Source: Bacillota bacterium
GTDB lineage: Bacteria > Bacillota > Clostridia > Lachnospirales > Lachnospiraceae
Length of the DNA: 64,000 nucleotides
Assembly: GCA_029224465.1 (NCBI GenBank)
Contig: JAQXUQ010000010.1
Location: 62,001 to 126,000, forward strand
Direction: 5' to 3'
Positions within the stretch are counted from its first letter, which is position 1; every line of letters begins with the position of its first letter. Under the pieces are notes generated by a model. The model did not search any database. It had not been told where the DNA came from and saw nothing but the letters and a program-made list of their open reading frames with translations. The position numbers were made by a program, and so were the translations under genes. Positions 54,901-63,501 of this stretch are shown here, piece after piece.

Positions 54901-55840
54901 CGGGCACGATGACCGTGCAGGCATTGTCTTCATGCGACTCCTCGCGGTCTGTCAGCTTGCCGTCCGCCCTGAGCTTCTTCATGCCGATAACCGCGAGATC
55001 CATAAGGCACGGGAATTTGTCCGGACGGTCTTTGTAAAGCTCCTGTCTGGTGTCACAGTAGCTCTGATAGGACGTTTCCATCGGGACTTTATAGTATCCG
55101 TCCTCGAAGGTAACATTCTTTAATTCCGTATTATACGTTGTATGGCGGCAGTGATCCGACCAGTAAGTGTCCAGTACGCGGATTTCCGTCATCGAAGGAT
55201 CTCTGGGTGCGCTTCCGTCAAATTTTCCCGCGAAATAGTCCTGAATCCAGCGGAAATCCGCGAAAGTCATCGCGAGGCCGAGCGAATCATAGAGCTTCCT
55301 CAGTTCATCTTCCGGCATTGTGTGGAAGCCTTTAAAAATGATGACGTCCGCTGGCTCCGGATATGACTCCGTAAGTGTCTCCGGCTTTTCCGCGGCAGCT
55401 TCTCTCGAATCCACGGGATTGATGATATCCGCCTTGATTCTTTCAAATTCCGCATCGGTAATATCACCCGTAATGATATAAGTCTGCGCGGTATGAATAA
55501 CGACACCGGAATCCGGGTTTAACAGCTGGATGCACTGCACCGCGGAATCCGCACGCTGATCAAACTGTCCCGGAAGCGCTTCTACGCTGAAAACGCGCGC
55601 GCCTTCCGGAATCTCCGGTGTTTCCCTGTACAGAATGTCCACCGGCGGTTCCGAGAATACACATCTGGCAGCTGTCTCAAATACATCCTCTTTGATATTC
55701 TCTATGTCATACCGGATCAGAAGCCGCAGATCGCGGATTCCCGTAATTCCGAGGAATGTCCTGATCTCCTCCAGCTGCTGTGCAGCCTTGACCGCATATG
55801 GCTTCTTTTTCTCTACGTAGACTCGTCTGACTCCGCTCAT
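51986..55840 (-). CDS. purL: Phosphoribosylformylglycinamidine synthase (single chain)
   Basis: The protein is 1284 residues. It carries the PurS-like N-terminal region, two AIRS-related halves (TYWSDHCRHTTY and ETHNHPTEIEPFGGAATC in the first) and a C-terminal glutaminase with the Cys in LGICNGFQALIKLG (about C1123) and a SHGEGRF His. It converts FGAR to FGAM in purine synthesis. This fused form is the clade found in many Clostridia, unlike the split PurSQL of Bacillus. It is a single-gene unit with a clear promoter upstream and a hairpin after it. Confidence 0.97.
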   Translation of the reverse strand: MSGVRRVYVEKKKPYAVKAAQQLEEIRTFLGITGIRDLRLLIRYDIENIKEDVFETAARCVFSEPPVDILYRETPEIPEGARVFSVEALPGQFDQRADSAVQCIQLLNPDSGVVIHTAQTYIITGDITDAEFERIKADIINPVDSREAAAEKPETLTESYPEPADVIIFKGFHTMPEDELRKLYDSLGLAMTFADFRWIQDYFAGKFDGSAPRDPSMTEIRVLDTYWSDHCRHTTYNTELKNVTFEDGYYKVPMETSYQSYCDTRQELYKDRPDKFPCLMDLAVIGMKKLRADGKLTDREESHEDNACTVIVPVETDYGNGPEREEWLIFFKNETHNHPTEIEPFGGAATCLGGAIRDPLSGRGYVYQAMRVTGAADPTVPVSQTLEGKLPQKKLVLGAAQGYSSYGNQIGLATGEVKEIYHPGYVAKRMEIGAVMGAAPRKNVVREDPVPGDVIILLGGRTGRDGCGGATGSSKVHTEQSLETCGAEVQKGNAPTERKLQRLFRRPEAAHLIKKCNDFGAGGVSVAIGELARGLDINLDLVPKKYEGLDGTELAISESQERMAVVVAPENKDRFLALAAQENLEATHVAVVTESARLVLRWRGKAIVDLSRDFLDTNGAHQENDVDVLAPKQEDCYLYKIASEGVAKYIDPLEDTAVEPEVFPEAFRAVLSDLNVCSQKGLVERFDSSIGAGTVTMPYGGRYQLTETQAMTAKVPVLHGHTNAVTMMSFGFDPYLSSWSPYHGAIYAVTQSIAKIIASGGDFDRLHFTFQEFNPRVSSDPKRWSSPFCALLGAYDAQIGYGIASIGGKDSSSGTFDEKDGTVIDVPQTLVSFAVDLGEQDEVLTPELKNAGDVLVRFYIPKDEYDIPVYDKVIDLYRKITGLIRSKVAIAAYALDAYGVAPAAAKMAFGNQLGVAFEKTIPTRALFENATGDLLVEVAADDVESLASLEDVDYDIVGAVTDDGQFTYGSASVSVSCALDAWKKTLESVFPTVSTDSKEPVPSPLYSAKEVHVCTHKIGQPTVFIPVFPGTNCEYDSAAAFEEAGARTIVRVFRNITPEGIRESVDSFKEAIEQSQMIMFPGGFSAGDEPDGSAKFFAASFRNEKMKEAVTDLLENRDGLVLGICNGFQALIKLGLVPNGRLCGQDENAPTLTFNTIGRHISREAYIKVVSNKSPWLAGAQPGGVYVNPASHGEGRFVAPKEWLDKLFENGQVATQYCDPEGNVSMDEEWNINGSYLAVEGITSPDGRVLGKMCHSERRGDHIAVNIYGEQDLGIFASGVRYFQ

Positions 55841-55951
55841 GCCTTCTCCTTTATGATACGTTCATCACATTAAGTCATTCCAGCGCTCCGGCTGTCCCTG
55901 CAGCAAAGCAGCGGTGCCGAGGTCCGGGAACAGTGCGGGCGATTTCAATTG

Positions 55952-55960
55952 ATTATAGCA
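55952..55960 (-). promoter_or_regulatory. Extended -10 promoter of purL
   Basis: On the minus strand TGC-TATAAT (55960-55952) is a perfect extended -10. The -35 is weak (TTTCAA at 17 bp). The leader of about 105 bases has GC-rich stems around CAGCAAAGCAGC but matches no riboswitch I know. Confidence 0.6.
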
Positions 55961-55994
55961 TAGCGGATACGTTCTTGAAATGAGGAAAGCAGGA

Positions 55995-56049
55995 CAGAAA
56001 AACTGCCGCGGCAGGTGCACGGGACAAAGCCGTTCACCTGCCGCGGCAG
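55995..56049 (-). terminator. Rho-independent terminator of hcp
   Basis: A perfect 15 bp stem (56003-56017 with 56035-56049) is followed by TTTTTCTG on the minus strand. Confidence 0.9.
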
Positions 56050-56105
56050 CGCGGGATATTATCTATGAAGAATTGCCAGGGTGCCGCGGATGCGGCGCCA
56101 CTGTA

Positions 56106-57752
56106 TTAAGCTTCTCCAAAGAAGATCTTCATATCATTGTCAACATCGGTGATGCCGGCAATGCCGAAGTTCTTCACGAGGACATTCGCAACGTTCGGAG
56201 AAAGGAACGCAGGCAGTGTCGGTCCGAGGTGAATATTCTTGACGCCGAGGTACAGCAGAGCAAGCAGAACAATGACCGCCTTCTGCTCATACCACGCGAT
56301 GTTATACGCGATCGGAAGCTCATTGACATCGGAAAGCCCGAAGATTTCCTTGAGTTTGAGCGCGATCAGGGCAAGAGAATAGGAATCATTGCACTGGCCC
56401 GCGTCGAGAACTCTCGGGATGCCGCCGATATCGCCAAGGTCCAGCTTATTGTACTTGTACTTCGCGCAGCCTGCTGTCAGGATAACCGTGTCCTTCGGCA
56501 GAGCCTTCGCGAAATCTGTATAGTAGGAACGGCTCTTCATTCTGCCGTCGCATCCTGCCATAACAACAAACTTGCGGATCGCGCCGCTCTTGACGGCGTC
56601 CACGATCTTGTCAGCAAGTGCGAAGACCTGTTCGTGCGCAAAGCCGCCGACGATCGTGCCGTGCTCGATTTCCTTCGGGGGCTCGCACTGTTTTGCCTGC
56701 GCAATGATTTCACTGAAATCTTTGACTTCTCCATACGCGCCATCAATATGACGGCAGCCGGGAACACCGACAGCACCGGTTGTCCAGAGTCTGTCTTTGT
56801 AGCTTGCCTTCGGCGGAACAACGCAGTTTGTCGTCATCAGGATCGGTCCGTTGAAGCTTTCAAATTCCGTTGCCTGCTTCCACCACGCGTTGCCGTAGTT
56901 ACCTGCGAAATTCGGGTATTTCTTGAATGCCGGATAATAGTGCGCGGGCAGCATCTCGGAGTGGGTGTAAACATCAACGCCGATACCCTGCGTCTGCTCG
57001 AGCAGCATCTCAAGGTCGCGCAGATCGTGACCGGAAACAAGAATGCCGGGATTCTTGCGGACACCGATATCAACCTTTGTGATTTCCGGATTTCCATAAG
57101 CCTGCGTGTTGGCCTTGTCGAGAAGAGCCATGCCCTGTACGCCGTATTTACCGGTTTCAAGGGTCAGGGCAACAAGGTCGTCAACCGTCAGAGAATCATC
57201 CAGCGTCTTTGCAAGAGCGCTCTGGATGAATGCGTCTACTTCCGGATCATCCTGCAGCAGCGCGTTTGCGTGCTTGGAATAAGCAGAGAGTCCCTTCAGG
57301 CCATATGTGATCAGCTCTCTGAGGGAGCGGATATCTTCATCCTTTGTGGAAAGAACGCCGACTTCATCGGAAGCGGCCTTCGCCGCAAAAACAATTCTGT
57401 TCCCGCTCCATACCGCTGCATCCGGCAGATTGTCCTTATTGCTAAGCTTTTCAAGGAGCTGCGCCTTCACTGCAAGCGTATGCTCAATATCGTCTTCAAT
57501 CGCTTCGATGTCGAAGTTCGCGTTCGTGATTGTTGTAAACAGATTGACTGTCACTAAGTGGTTGACTTCGGCGGGAATTGTCTTTCCCTCTTCGCGGAGT
57601 CTTGTTGCAACAAAAGACAAACCCTTTGTCACATAGACGAGAAGGTCCTGCATTGCAGCCACTTCCGCCGATTTTCCGCATACACCGGCAACAGTACAGC
57701 CGGTCCCCCTTGCTGTTTCCTGACACTGAAAGCAAAACATCTTGTTATCCAT
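56106..57752 (-). CDS. hcp: Hybrid-cluster protein (hydroxylamine reductase)
   Basis: Hcp, 548 residues, has N-terminal Cys ligands C7, C10, C19 and C25 for the cubane cluster ([15 protein letters not shown]...C). Further ligands for the hybrid cluster lie in [26 protein letters not shown] and [12 protein letters not shown]. Hcp acts in nitrosative stress as a nitric-oxide or hydroxylamine reductase. No hcr reductase gene follows; anaerobe Hcp proteins often use other electron donors. The ATG at 57752 has AGAGG upstream. Its promoter has a Crp/Fnr-type dyad at -41.5. Confidence 0.96.
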   Translation of the reverse strand: MDNKMFCFQCQETARGTGCTVAGVCGKSAEVAAMQDLLVYVTKGLSFVATRLREEGKTIPAEVNHLVTVNLFTTITNANFDIEAIEDDIEHTLAVKAQLLEKLSNKDNLPDAAVWSGNRIVFAAKAASDEVGVLSTKDEDIRSLRELITYGLKGLSAYSKHANALLQDDPEVDAFIQSALAKTLDDSLTVDDLVALTLETGKYGVQGMALLDKANTQAYGNPEITKVDIGVRKNPGILVSGHDLRDLEMLLEQTQGIGVDVYTHSEMLPAHYYPAFKKYPNFAGNYGNAWWKQATEFESFNGPILMTTNCVVPPKASYKDRLWTTGAVGVPGCRHIDGAYGEVKDFSEIIAQAKQCEPPKEIEHGTIVGGFAHEQVFALADKIVDAVKSGAIRKFVVMAGCDGRMKSRSYYTDFAKALPKDTVILTAGCAKYKYNKLDLGDIGGIPRVLDAGQCNDSYSLALIALKLKEIFGLSDVNELPIAYNIAWYEQKAVIVLLALLYLGVKNIHLGPTLPAFLSPNVANVLVKNFGIAGITDVDNDMKIFFGEA

Positions 57753-57795
57753 AACGACCTCTTTTATTGTATGTTGTTTTTCGTTTACTGATATC

Positions 57796-57838
57796 ATCAT
57801 AGCGGAGACCCGTACAGAAATCCGTAACAGATGTTACA
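57796..57838 (-). promoter_or_regulatory. Class II Crp/Fnr-type promoter of hcp
   Basis: The 16 bp site TGTAACATCTGTTACG (57838-57823, perfect dyad GTAAC-N4-GTTAC) is followed by 21 bp and then TATGAT (57801-57796). The dyad centre is at -41.5 and no -35 is present. The layout is the same as at the DUF438 promoter. Confidence 0.78.
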
Positions 57839-57839
57839 T

Positions 57840-59018
57840 TTACATCTGATCCAGAATATACTTTTTCACTTTTTCAAGGCGGCTCCGCTTCCAGTCGCCT
57901 TTTGCTTCTTCTGCGGCGATTTCCGTGATGATCTTAAAATCCAGTGCCTCGCCTTCCACTCTGCCACTTCTTCGCGGATTCGCAAAATGCTCTTTCCATA
58001 CGTCTTCGTCCGCATTCTCAAATTCCTTCGGATTCAGATAGATCTGCTGCCGTTTCGTCGCCGCGATAAACATTTTGGCAGCGAGCGGTTCCAACAGCCG
58101 GTATTCTTCTTCGGGAACATTCTCGAAAATGTCCGGGACAGCATCCTTTACAATCCGCTCATTCTGCCTGTCAATCCGGATGCCGAAAGGTTCAAAAGAC
58201 CAGCCTTCCGGTGACAGAAGGAGTTTCAGCAAAACACCGCGCTCCGTATTGTACTGTGCCCTCTGATAATCCGTATCGAAGATGAAATTTCCGAGGGAAT
58301 AGAAAATCGCCTTTTCACCGGCCAGCTCGTAATTCATCGGAACGTGCGGATGATGCGCCACTACAATGTCCGCTCCCATCTGCAGATACTGCAGATAACG
58401 GTCTCTGGTATAAGGCGACGGGAGCGAGGTGAATTCTTCTCCCGCGTGCGCGACAATGATGCACCAGCGGCATTTCGACCGGATCAGATTGATGGAATGC
58501 TGAATCGATTCCATATCATTCCAGTTAAGACAGCCTCCCTTTTCTTCTCCTGCCGGTTTGCAGCCTCTCTGATATCCGACGCCGAAAAGACCGATGCCGC
58601 CCGCTTCCCGCAGGATCTTCGGTTCCCGTGCCTCATAGATGTTCATGCCGGCGCCGATTGTGGAGGCACCGGCTTCCCGCGCTTCCCTGATCGTAGCGGC
58701 AAGTCCCTTCTCGCCCGCGTCCATGATGTGATTGTTGCAGATATTCCAGATGTCCGCGCGCATCGCCTTCAGCACCTTCACCGCAGCCGGATTCATGGTA
58801 TGCAGAAGCTGTGCCGTACCCTGCGCCTTTCCGGCGGGTGCGGAAAGACCGGACGGCGCAGCTGACAGAAGCGGTCCCTCTACATTTGCGATCACATGGT
58901 CCGCGCTGTGTAAAAAATCCAGGATCTCCGGTGAGAGAAGATTTTCATCCTCCCATTTTCCATCCATATATTTGTCAAAACCGATGTCCCCGGTAAAGAT
59001 TAATGACGTCTCATTCAT
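57840..59018 (-). CDS. CapA-family (PGA_cap) metallophosphatase-like protein
   Basis: The 392-residue protein has the CapA fold motifs FTGDIGFD, ANVEGPL, NNHIMDAGEKGL, AHAGEEF, ADIVVAHHPHVP and YSLGNFIF. These are the metal and active-site positions of the PGA_cap family. Family members act in poly-gamma-glutamate or other surface-polymer metabolism. No signal peptide or capBC partners are present, so a cytoplasmic phosphoesterase role is equally possible. It lies 2 bp after the exonuclease gene stop-to-start and forms a unit with it. Confidence 0.85.
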   Translation of the reverse strand: MNETSLIFTGDIGFDKYMDGKWEDENLLSPEILDFLHSADHVIANVEGPLLSAAPSGLSAPAGKAQGTAQLLHTMNPAAVKVLKAMRADIWNICNNHIMDAGEKGLAATIREAREAGASTIGAGMNIYEAREPKILREAGGIGLFGVGYQRGCKPAGEEKGGCLNWNDMESIQHSINLIRSKCRWCIIVAHAGEEFTSLPSPYTRDRYLQYLQMGADIVVAHHPHVPMNYELAGEKAIFYSLGNFIFDTDYQRAQYNTERGVLLKLLLSPEGWSFEPFGIRIDRQNERIVKDAVPDIFENVPEEEYRLLEPLAAKMFIAATKRQQIYLNPKEFENADEDVWKEHFANPRRSGRVEGEALDFKIITEIAAEEAKGDWKRSRLEKVKKYILDQM

Positions 59019-59020
59019 GA

Positions 59021-60238
59021 TCAGTGTCCGTGCCTTTTGCGATGTTTTTCCTTTGTGCCGGGATCGTGAATGTTCCCGAGCCCCCGCAGAAGCTGCAGGT
59101 TGTTTGCGTGATGCAGGATCGCGGGATCAATGACCGGTGCCGCGCCGAACTTTTTCTGATACGCGGGAAGCAGCCTGCAAAACAGTTCCGCCGTCACATC
59201 GGCATCCGTCCGCGCGTCATGAAACGAGTCCACGGAGCATCGGATTCCCGCAATATCTGCCGCTTTTTCGAGGCTGGTCGGATTGTCCAGTTCAAAAACA
59301 CCCTGCAGCATTACTTCGGTATCGATAATCCGCTGCCGCCGCAGTACCGGGGGTTCCTGAATATCCGGAGCACCTGCGTGAGAATAGCGCTGCCGCAGCA
59401 TCTCGATATCCCCGTTCACCGCCTGGCCGCAGACAATATCGGCTTCCCATAAAAAGGCGGCAATTCTGCGCAGAGCTTCTTCCTCGCAGATGCCCAGGGC
59501 TTCCAGCATTTCATCGGTCTGCCCGGTGACTCTCTTTACGTTTTTCGTCAGTTTCTTTCCCTTGGGAAGACGGACGTACATATCCAGCGCCCCGGTCCGG
59601 ACATACTCCGTTCCGCGCTTTTCAAGGAGAATGCCGGCAAACTGCGTCGGATACACAAACAGCATTTCCGTGTCAAAGACAACAATCTTTTTCCATTCGC
59701 CCATACAGTCGCGCGCAGAGAGATTTTTAATCGTTTCCCCGTCTGCCGCGGGATTCCGCAAAAGATCCGCGGCTTCCTGTTCTTCCTGCCTTGCCCGCAC
59801 CGCAGCCGAGGACGGGAGCATATATTTGTTTCTGTTGGCAGCGCGGAAACTCTTCAGCGTCCTGTACACTCTGTCAAGAGAAGGATTGGACGGAATCACA
59901 ATGTGATTGATGCCGCAGGGCATGTCCATATGCAGGTCATTGCCGTCAAGCCCCAGGAAAAACAGATACTCCCCGCTGAGAGGATCTTTGAAGCGGCTGA
60001 CGCAGAGAATCGCATTTGCCGGAGTCAGAAGGATCCCGTCCGGATTGCGGCTGTCATAATACACCGAATTCTCTTCATCAAAGATCAGTGTCGTTCCGGA
60101 CATTCTCTCGCTGCACCTGCCGGGCTTTCCGTACTCCTGCGCGATACGGTAAAACAGCACAAAAAGCGGTGCCGGAAGATGGTTGATCCTGCTGCCGTAG
60201 AACATGATTCTGTTGCTGATAAAATCTTTCTGTTTCAC
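59021..60238 (-). CDS. DEDDh 3'-5' exonuclease-like protein
   Basis: The 405-residue protein has an N-terminal domain of about 170 residues of unknown type (ISNRIMFYGSRINHLPAPLF...). A DnaQ-type exonuclease domain follows with VFDTEM (metal-binding D and E), a central GQAVNGDIEML segment and HDARTDADVTAELF. It should remove nucleotides from 3' ends, but the substrate is unknown. The start is uncertain. GTG 60238 is preceded closely by AGGA and gives MKQKDFISNR. An ATG at 60205 has no ribosome site. The hairpin at 60309-60332 lies just upstream. Confidence 0.75.
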   Translation of the reverse strand: MKQKDFISNRIMFYGSRINHLPAPLFVLFYRIAQEYGKPGRCSERMSGTTLIFDEENSVYYDSRNPDGILLTPANAILCVSRFKDPLSGEYLFFLGLDGNDLHMDMPCGINHIVIPSNPSLDRVYRTLKSFRAANRNKYMLPSSAAVRARQEEQEAADLLRNPAADGETIKNLSARDCMGEWKKIVVFDTEMLFVYPTQFAGILLEKRGTEYVRTGALDMYVRLPKGKKLTKNVKRVTGQTDEMLEALGICEEEALRRIAAFLWEADIVCGQAVNGDIEMLRQRYSHAGAPDIQEPPVLRRQRIIDTEVMLQGVFELDNPTSLEKAADIAGIRCSVDSFHDARTDADVTAELFCRLLPAYQKKFGAAPVIDPAILHHANNLQLLRGLGNIHDPGTKEKHRKRHGH

Positions 60239-60295
60239 TTCCTGCCTGTTTTGCCGCAGAGGTCTTTTACGCCGCCTGCCGCTTCTGCCTGTTCC

Positions 60296-60332
60296 TGAAA
60301 ACAAGAAAGCGCGCTGCCCGAAGGCAGCGCGC
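60296..60332 (-). terminator. Rho-independent terminator of purA
   Basis: GCGCGCTGCC and GGCAGCGCGC (60309-60318, 60323-60332) form a perfect 10 bp stem with a UUCG tetraloop on the minus strand, followed by TTTCTTGTTTTC. Confidence 0.93.
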
Positions 60333-60348
60333 AGATTCCTCTTACTGC

Positions 60349-61644
60349 TTACTTCTTCAGCGGAGATTCTCTGTAAATGATATCTTCCCGCGCGGGTCCG
60401 TTGGATACCATAGTAATCGGGAAACCGATCTGCTGTTCGATGAAGTTGACATAATCCTTCGCTTCCTGCGGGAGATCCTCGAATCTGCGGATTCCGCGGA
60501 TGTCACACTTCCAGCCTTTGAAAGTCTTATAAACCGGCTTGCATCTCTTAAGATCCTTCGTTACCGGAAATTCGGTAATCTGTTTCCCGTCCAGTTCATA
60601 CGCAACGCAGACCGGGATCTCATCCAGATATCCGAGATCATCAAGGACTGTGAAAGCAACATCTGTTGCGCCCTGGACTCTGCAGCCGTATTTGGAAGCG
60701 ACACAGTCATACCAGCCGACTCTTCTGGGGCGGCCGGTCGTAGCGCCGTACTCGCCGCCGTCGCCGCCATGATTACGAAGCGACACAGCCTCATCTCCGA
60801 AAATCTCGGATACAAACTCTCCTGCGCCGACCGCGGACGAATATGCCTTCGAAACGACGACGATCTGCCCGATCGCATACGGAGGAATGCCGCAGGAAAC
60901 CGCGCCGAAAGCCGCAAGCGGGCTCGAGGAGGTTACCATCGGATAAATTCCGTTGTCCGGGTCTTTCATCGTGCCGAGCTGACCTTCGAGCAGGATTGTT
61001 TTATCTTCCCTGATCGCGTGATACAGATATTCGGAAACATTGCCAAGATAGGGCTTCACTTCTTCGCGGACCGTTTTGATCCAGTTTAAAAGTCCTTCCC
61101 TGTCAATCGGATCGGTGTGATAAAGGTTGACAAGCAGAGCGTCCTTGATATCGGCAACCCGGTTGATCTTCTCCATCAGAACATCATCGTCCTGATAAAA
61201 CTCATTGATCTGCCAGCCGATTTTCGCGTATTTGTCGGAGTAGAACGGCGCAATGCCCGACTTGGTTGAGCCGAAGGATTTTCCGGCTAGTCTTGCCTCC
61301 TCGAGCGTATCAAACAGAACATGATACGGCATCATAACCTGCGCTCTGTCGGAGATCATGATCTGCGGCTGCGGAACGCCCTTGCTCATGATGTCCTTCA
61401 GCTCAGCCATGAACTTCTCAATATCAAACGCTACGCCGGAGCCCATGATATTCATGATGTTCTGATGAAAAACACCGGACGGAACCGTATGAAGCGCAAA
61501 CTTGCCATACTTGTTCACAATTGTATGGCCGGCATTCGCGCCTCCCTGAAAGCGGATGACAACGTCTGCGCTGTCTGCCAGCGTATCCGTGATCTTTCCT
61601 TTTCCTTCGTCGCCCCAGTTGGCACCGACTACTGCTTTAACCAT
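60349..61644 (-). CDS. purA: Adenylosuccinate synthetase
   Basis: PurA, 431 residues, joins aspartate to IMP with GTP on the way to AMP. It has GANWGDEGKGKITD at the N-terminus (the family P-loop, WGDEGKGK), the FQGGANAGHTI segment, and a C-terminal NFIEQQIGFPITMVSNGPAR block. Ala replaces the usual Gln before the first Gly-rich loop (GANWG), as in some Firmicutes. The ATG at 61644 follows AGGAGG. Single-gene unit with a strong promoter and terminator. Confidence 0.97.
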   Translation of the reverse strand: MVKAVVGANWGDEGKGKITDTLADSADVVIRFQGGANAGHTIVNKYGKFALHTVPSGVFHQNIMNIMGSGVAFDIEKFMAELKDIMSKGVPQPQIMISDRAQVMMPYHVLFDTLEEARLAGKSFGSTKSGIAPFYSDKYAKIGWQINEFYQDDDVLMEKINRVADIKDALLVNLYHTDPIDREGLLNWIKTVREEVKPYLGNVSEYLYHAIREDKTILLEGQLGTMKDPDNGIYPMVTSSSPLAAFGAVSCGIPPYAIGQIVVVSKAYSSAVGAGEFVSEIFGDEAVSLRNHGGDGGEYGATTGRPRRVGWYDCVASKYGCRVQGATDVAFTVLDDLGYLDEIPVCVAYELDGKQITEFPVTKDLKRCKPVYKTFKGWKCDIRGIRRFEDLPQEAKDYVNFIEQQIGFPITMVSNGPAREDIIYRESPLKK

Positions 61645-61720
61645 TTCGTGATCCTCCTGTAATCAATCCGTTACAAGGCAGGACAGCTTCTGCATGAAAC
61701 TGTCTGCCAGACCATCAGTC

Positions 61721-61749
61721 AGTATACGTTATTTCGGCAAAGTTGTAAA
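61721..61749 (-). promoter_or_regulatory. Promoter of purA
   Basis: TTTACA (61749-61744) and TATACT (61726-61721) are 17 bp apart on the minus strand. The leader of about 70 bases holds a stem, GGCAG.ACAG with CTGT.CTGCC (61673-61709). Confidence 0.72.
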
Positions 61750-61823
61750 ATCAATAATTCCATTCTTCCCGTAAAACCTTCTGTCCGTGAGCAGAAGCTG
61801 CCGCAGCGTTTTTCGTCTGCCCT

Positions 61824-61852
61824 TTGCGGAGAACCGCTTTTCGCGGTATTGT
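61824..61852 (+). promoter_or_regulatory. Promoter of the ClC transporter gene
   Basis: TTGCGG (61824-61829) and TATTGT (61847-61852) are 17 bp apart; a CCGC/GCGG hairpin falls in the spacer. Confidence 0.45.
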
Positions 61853-61884
61853 ATAAGTATTACGTTACGAGGGGAGAATGTTCT

Positions 61885-63162
61885 ATGTTGCAGGAATTCA
61901 ACGCATACGCGCGTCACGTGCTTCATACTGCGAAAGGCGCGGTTTCATGGTTTCTTTTCAGCGTTCTGTGCGGTGCCCTCATCGGCACGGTTTCCGCAGC
62001 CTTCGCAAAGCTGATCGCTCTGGCAACCGGTTTTCGGATGGCGCACGGCGAAATCATCTATTTTCTGCCGCTGGCAGGTCTTCTGATTATCTTCATCTAT
62101 CACAAGGCAAACGTTGTAACATCCCGCGGCACGAATCTTGTTATCCATTCGATCCGCCACGACGAGCCGATTCCGTTCCGCATGGCTCCGCTGATCTTTG
62201 TCTCTACGGTCATTACACATCTGTTCGGCGGTTCGTCCGGCCGGGAAGGAGCGGCGCTGCAGATTGGCGGGAGCCTTGGTAACTTTCTCGGTGAAAAGCT
62301 GAAAATGACATCAGCGGAAAGCGCGAGACGCCGCTCGATTATGGTCGGCATGTCCGCTTCCTTCTCAGCCCTCTTCGGCACTCCGCTCGCGGCTACGATT
62401 CTGCCGCTCGAGATCAGTACCGTCGGCATTGTCTACTATTCAAGTTTTATGCCCTGCGCGATCGCTTCCTTAATCGCGCATTACATCGCGGGTCTGTTCG
62501 GTTTGCAATCAGAAGCGGTCAGCCTCGATCTGCCCGCGTTCGATCTGCGTCTGTTTGCCTTCATAACGCTTCTTGCGGCACTCAGCGGCATTGTCAGTGT
62601 TCTGTTCTGTGTCAGCATGCACCGTGCAAACCAATATATGCCAAAACTGATCAAGAATCCATATGTACGTGTTTTTGCCGGCGGCGCGATTATTGTTCTC
62701 CTGACATTTCTTGTGGGAAACCAGACGTATAACGGCACCGGATCAGACATCATCGCTGCCTGCATCTCCGGAAACGTGATGGAAGGGTCGCTCCCCGGTT
62801 ATGCTTTTCTCCTAAAAATCCTGTTCACCGCGATCACACTCAGCGTCGGTTACAAAGGCGGCGAACTGGTCCCTACGATGTTTATCGGCGCCACGCTGGG
62901 GCACGCGTTTGGTGTCCTGACGGGGATTGATCCGATGCTCGCTTCCTGCATCGGTCTTGGCTGCTGCTTCTGCGCAGTCCTGAATCTGCCGATGACAGCC
63001 CTTCTTCTCTGTTTTGAGATGTTCGGTTTCAAGGCAATGCCGTACTTCCTGTACGCGCTCGCGATTTCCTACATTTTTTCCGGCAATTACGGGCTTTACA
63101 AGGATCAGCTGATCCGTTACGACAAGTACGGCACCGGGCTCATTGACAAGTTTACACACTGA
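61885..63162 (+). CDS. ClC-family anion transporter
   Basis: This 425-residue ClC protein has about ten membrane helices. The anion-path motif reads GGSSGREGAALQIGGS (GKEGP in classical ClC). The second motif reads GYKGGELVPTMFIGATLG in place of GGxFxPxLxxGA. The GGE(V/L)xP form is shared with the fluoride-exporting ClC-F branch and with some uncharacterised Firmicute ClCs, so chloride and fluoride are both possible. No fluoride riboswitch is visible upstream. The C-terminus has no CBS domains. The ATG at 61885 follows GGGGAG. Confidence 0.85.
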   Translation: MLQEFNAYARHVLHTAKGAVSWFLFSVLCGALIGTVSAAFAKLIALATGFRMAHGEIIYFLPLAGLLIIFIYHKANVVTSRGTNLVIHSIRHDEPIPFRMAPLIFVSTVITHLFGGSSGREGAALQIGGSLGNFLGEKLKMTSAESARRRSIMVGMSASFSALFGTPLAATILPLEISTVGIVYYSSFMPCAIASLIAHYIAGLFGLQSEAVSLDLPAFDLRLFAFITLLAALSGIVSVLFCVSMHRANQYMPKLIKNPYVRVFAGGAIIVLLTFLVGNQTYNGTGSDIIAACISGNVMEGSLPGYAFLLKILFTAITLSVGYKGGELVPTMFIGATLGHAFGVLTGIDPMLASCIGLGCCFCAVLNLPMTALLLCFEMFGFKAMPYFLYALAISYIFSGNYGLYKDQLIRYDKYGTGLIDKFTH

Positions 63163-63280
63163 CAATTGTCCGCGCGGCACCCGCTCCGGCTCCCCGGTGA
63201 CTTCGCCGCGCGGCTCGATTTATTCGGAGCGGCGCTTTTCGGCGTTTTCATGTGCCGCAACAGGCACTTCCCGGTGTTTT
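63163..63280. repeat. GC-rich CCGCGCGG module beside palindrome copy F
   Basis: It contains CCGCGCGGCACCCGCTCCGG and CTTCGCCGCGCGGCTCGATT (positions about 63171-63230), which match the GC-rich module of the 17.3-18.0 kb block. It lies on the left side of a nested palindrome here as there. Confidence 0.75.
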
Positions 63281-63423
63281 CATACAATAATATCTCATTC
63301 GCCGCTGCTGCATAGATTTGTCAAGACGTTTCCGGCGGCCGCGCGCGTATTGCATGGATTTTCTCGTTTTTCAGGCAATGCCGCGCGGTCTGCCGGATTC
63401 GTCTTGAATTATCTATGCAATCC
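63281..63423. repeat. Dispersed nested palindrome, copy F
   Basis: The core runs 63309-63423. Outer arms are TGCATAGATTTGTCAAGAC and GTCTTGAATTATCTATGCAA; inner arms are GTATTGCATG and CAGGCAATGC. It is closest to copies B and C. It lies between convergent clc and purB. Confidence 0.82.
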
Positions 63424-63449
63424 GGCTAAAACCTTATGCGGAATTGCTG

Positions 63450-63494
63450 TAAAAGCTCCGGGCTGCCGCACCACAACATATGGTGCGACAGCCC
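63450..63494 (-). terminator. Terminator of purB
   Basis: GGGCTGcCGCACCA (63460-63473) pairs with TGGTGCGaCAGCCC (63481-63494) with one mismatch. GGAGCTTTTA follows on the minus strand, so the U-run is slightly distant. Confidence 0.65.
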
Positions 63495-63501
63495 CCTTGT
63501 A

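Noticed and set aside
61750-61884. Fluoride riboswitch before the ClC gene
   Set aside because: I could not find the conserved GGNGAUGG and CUGAUG segments.
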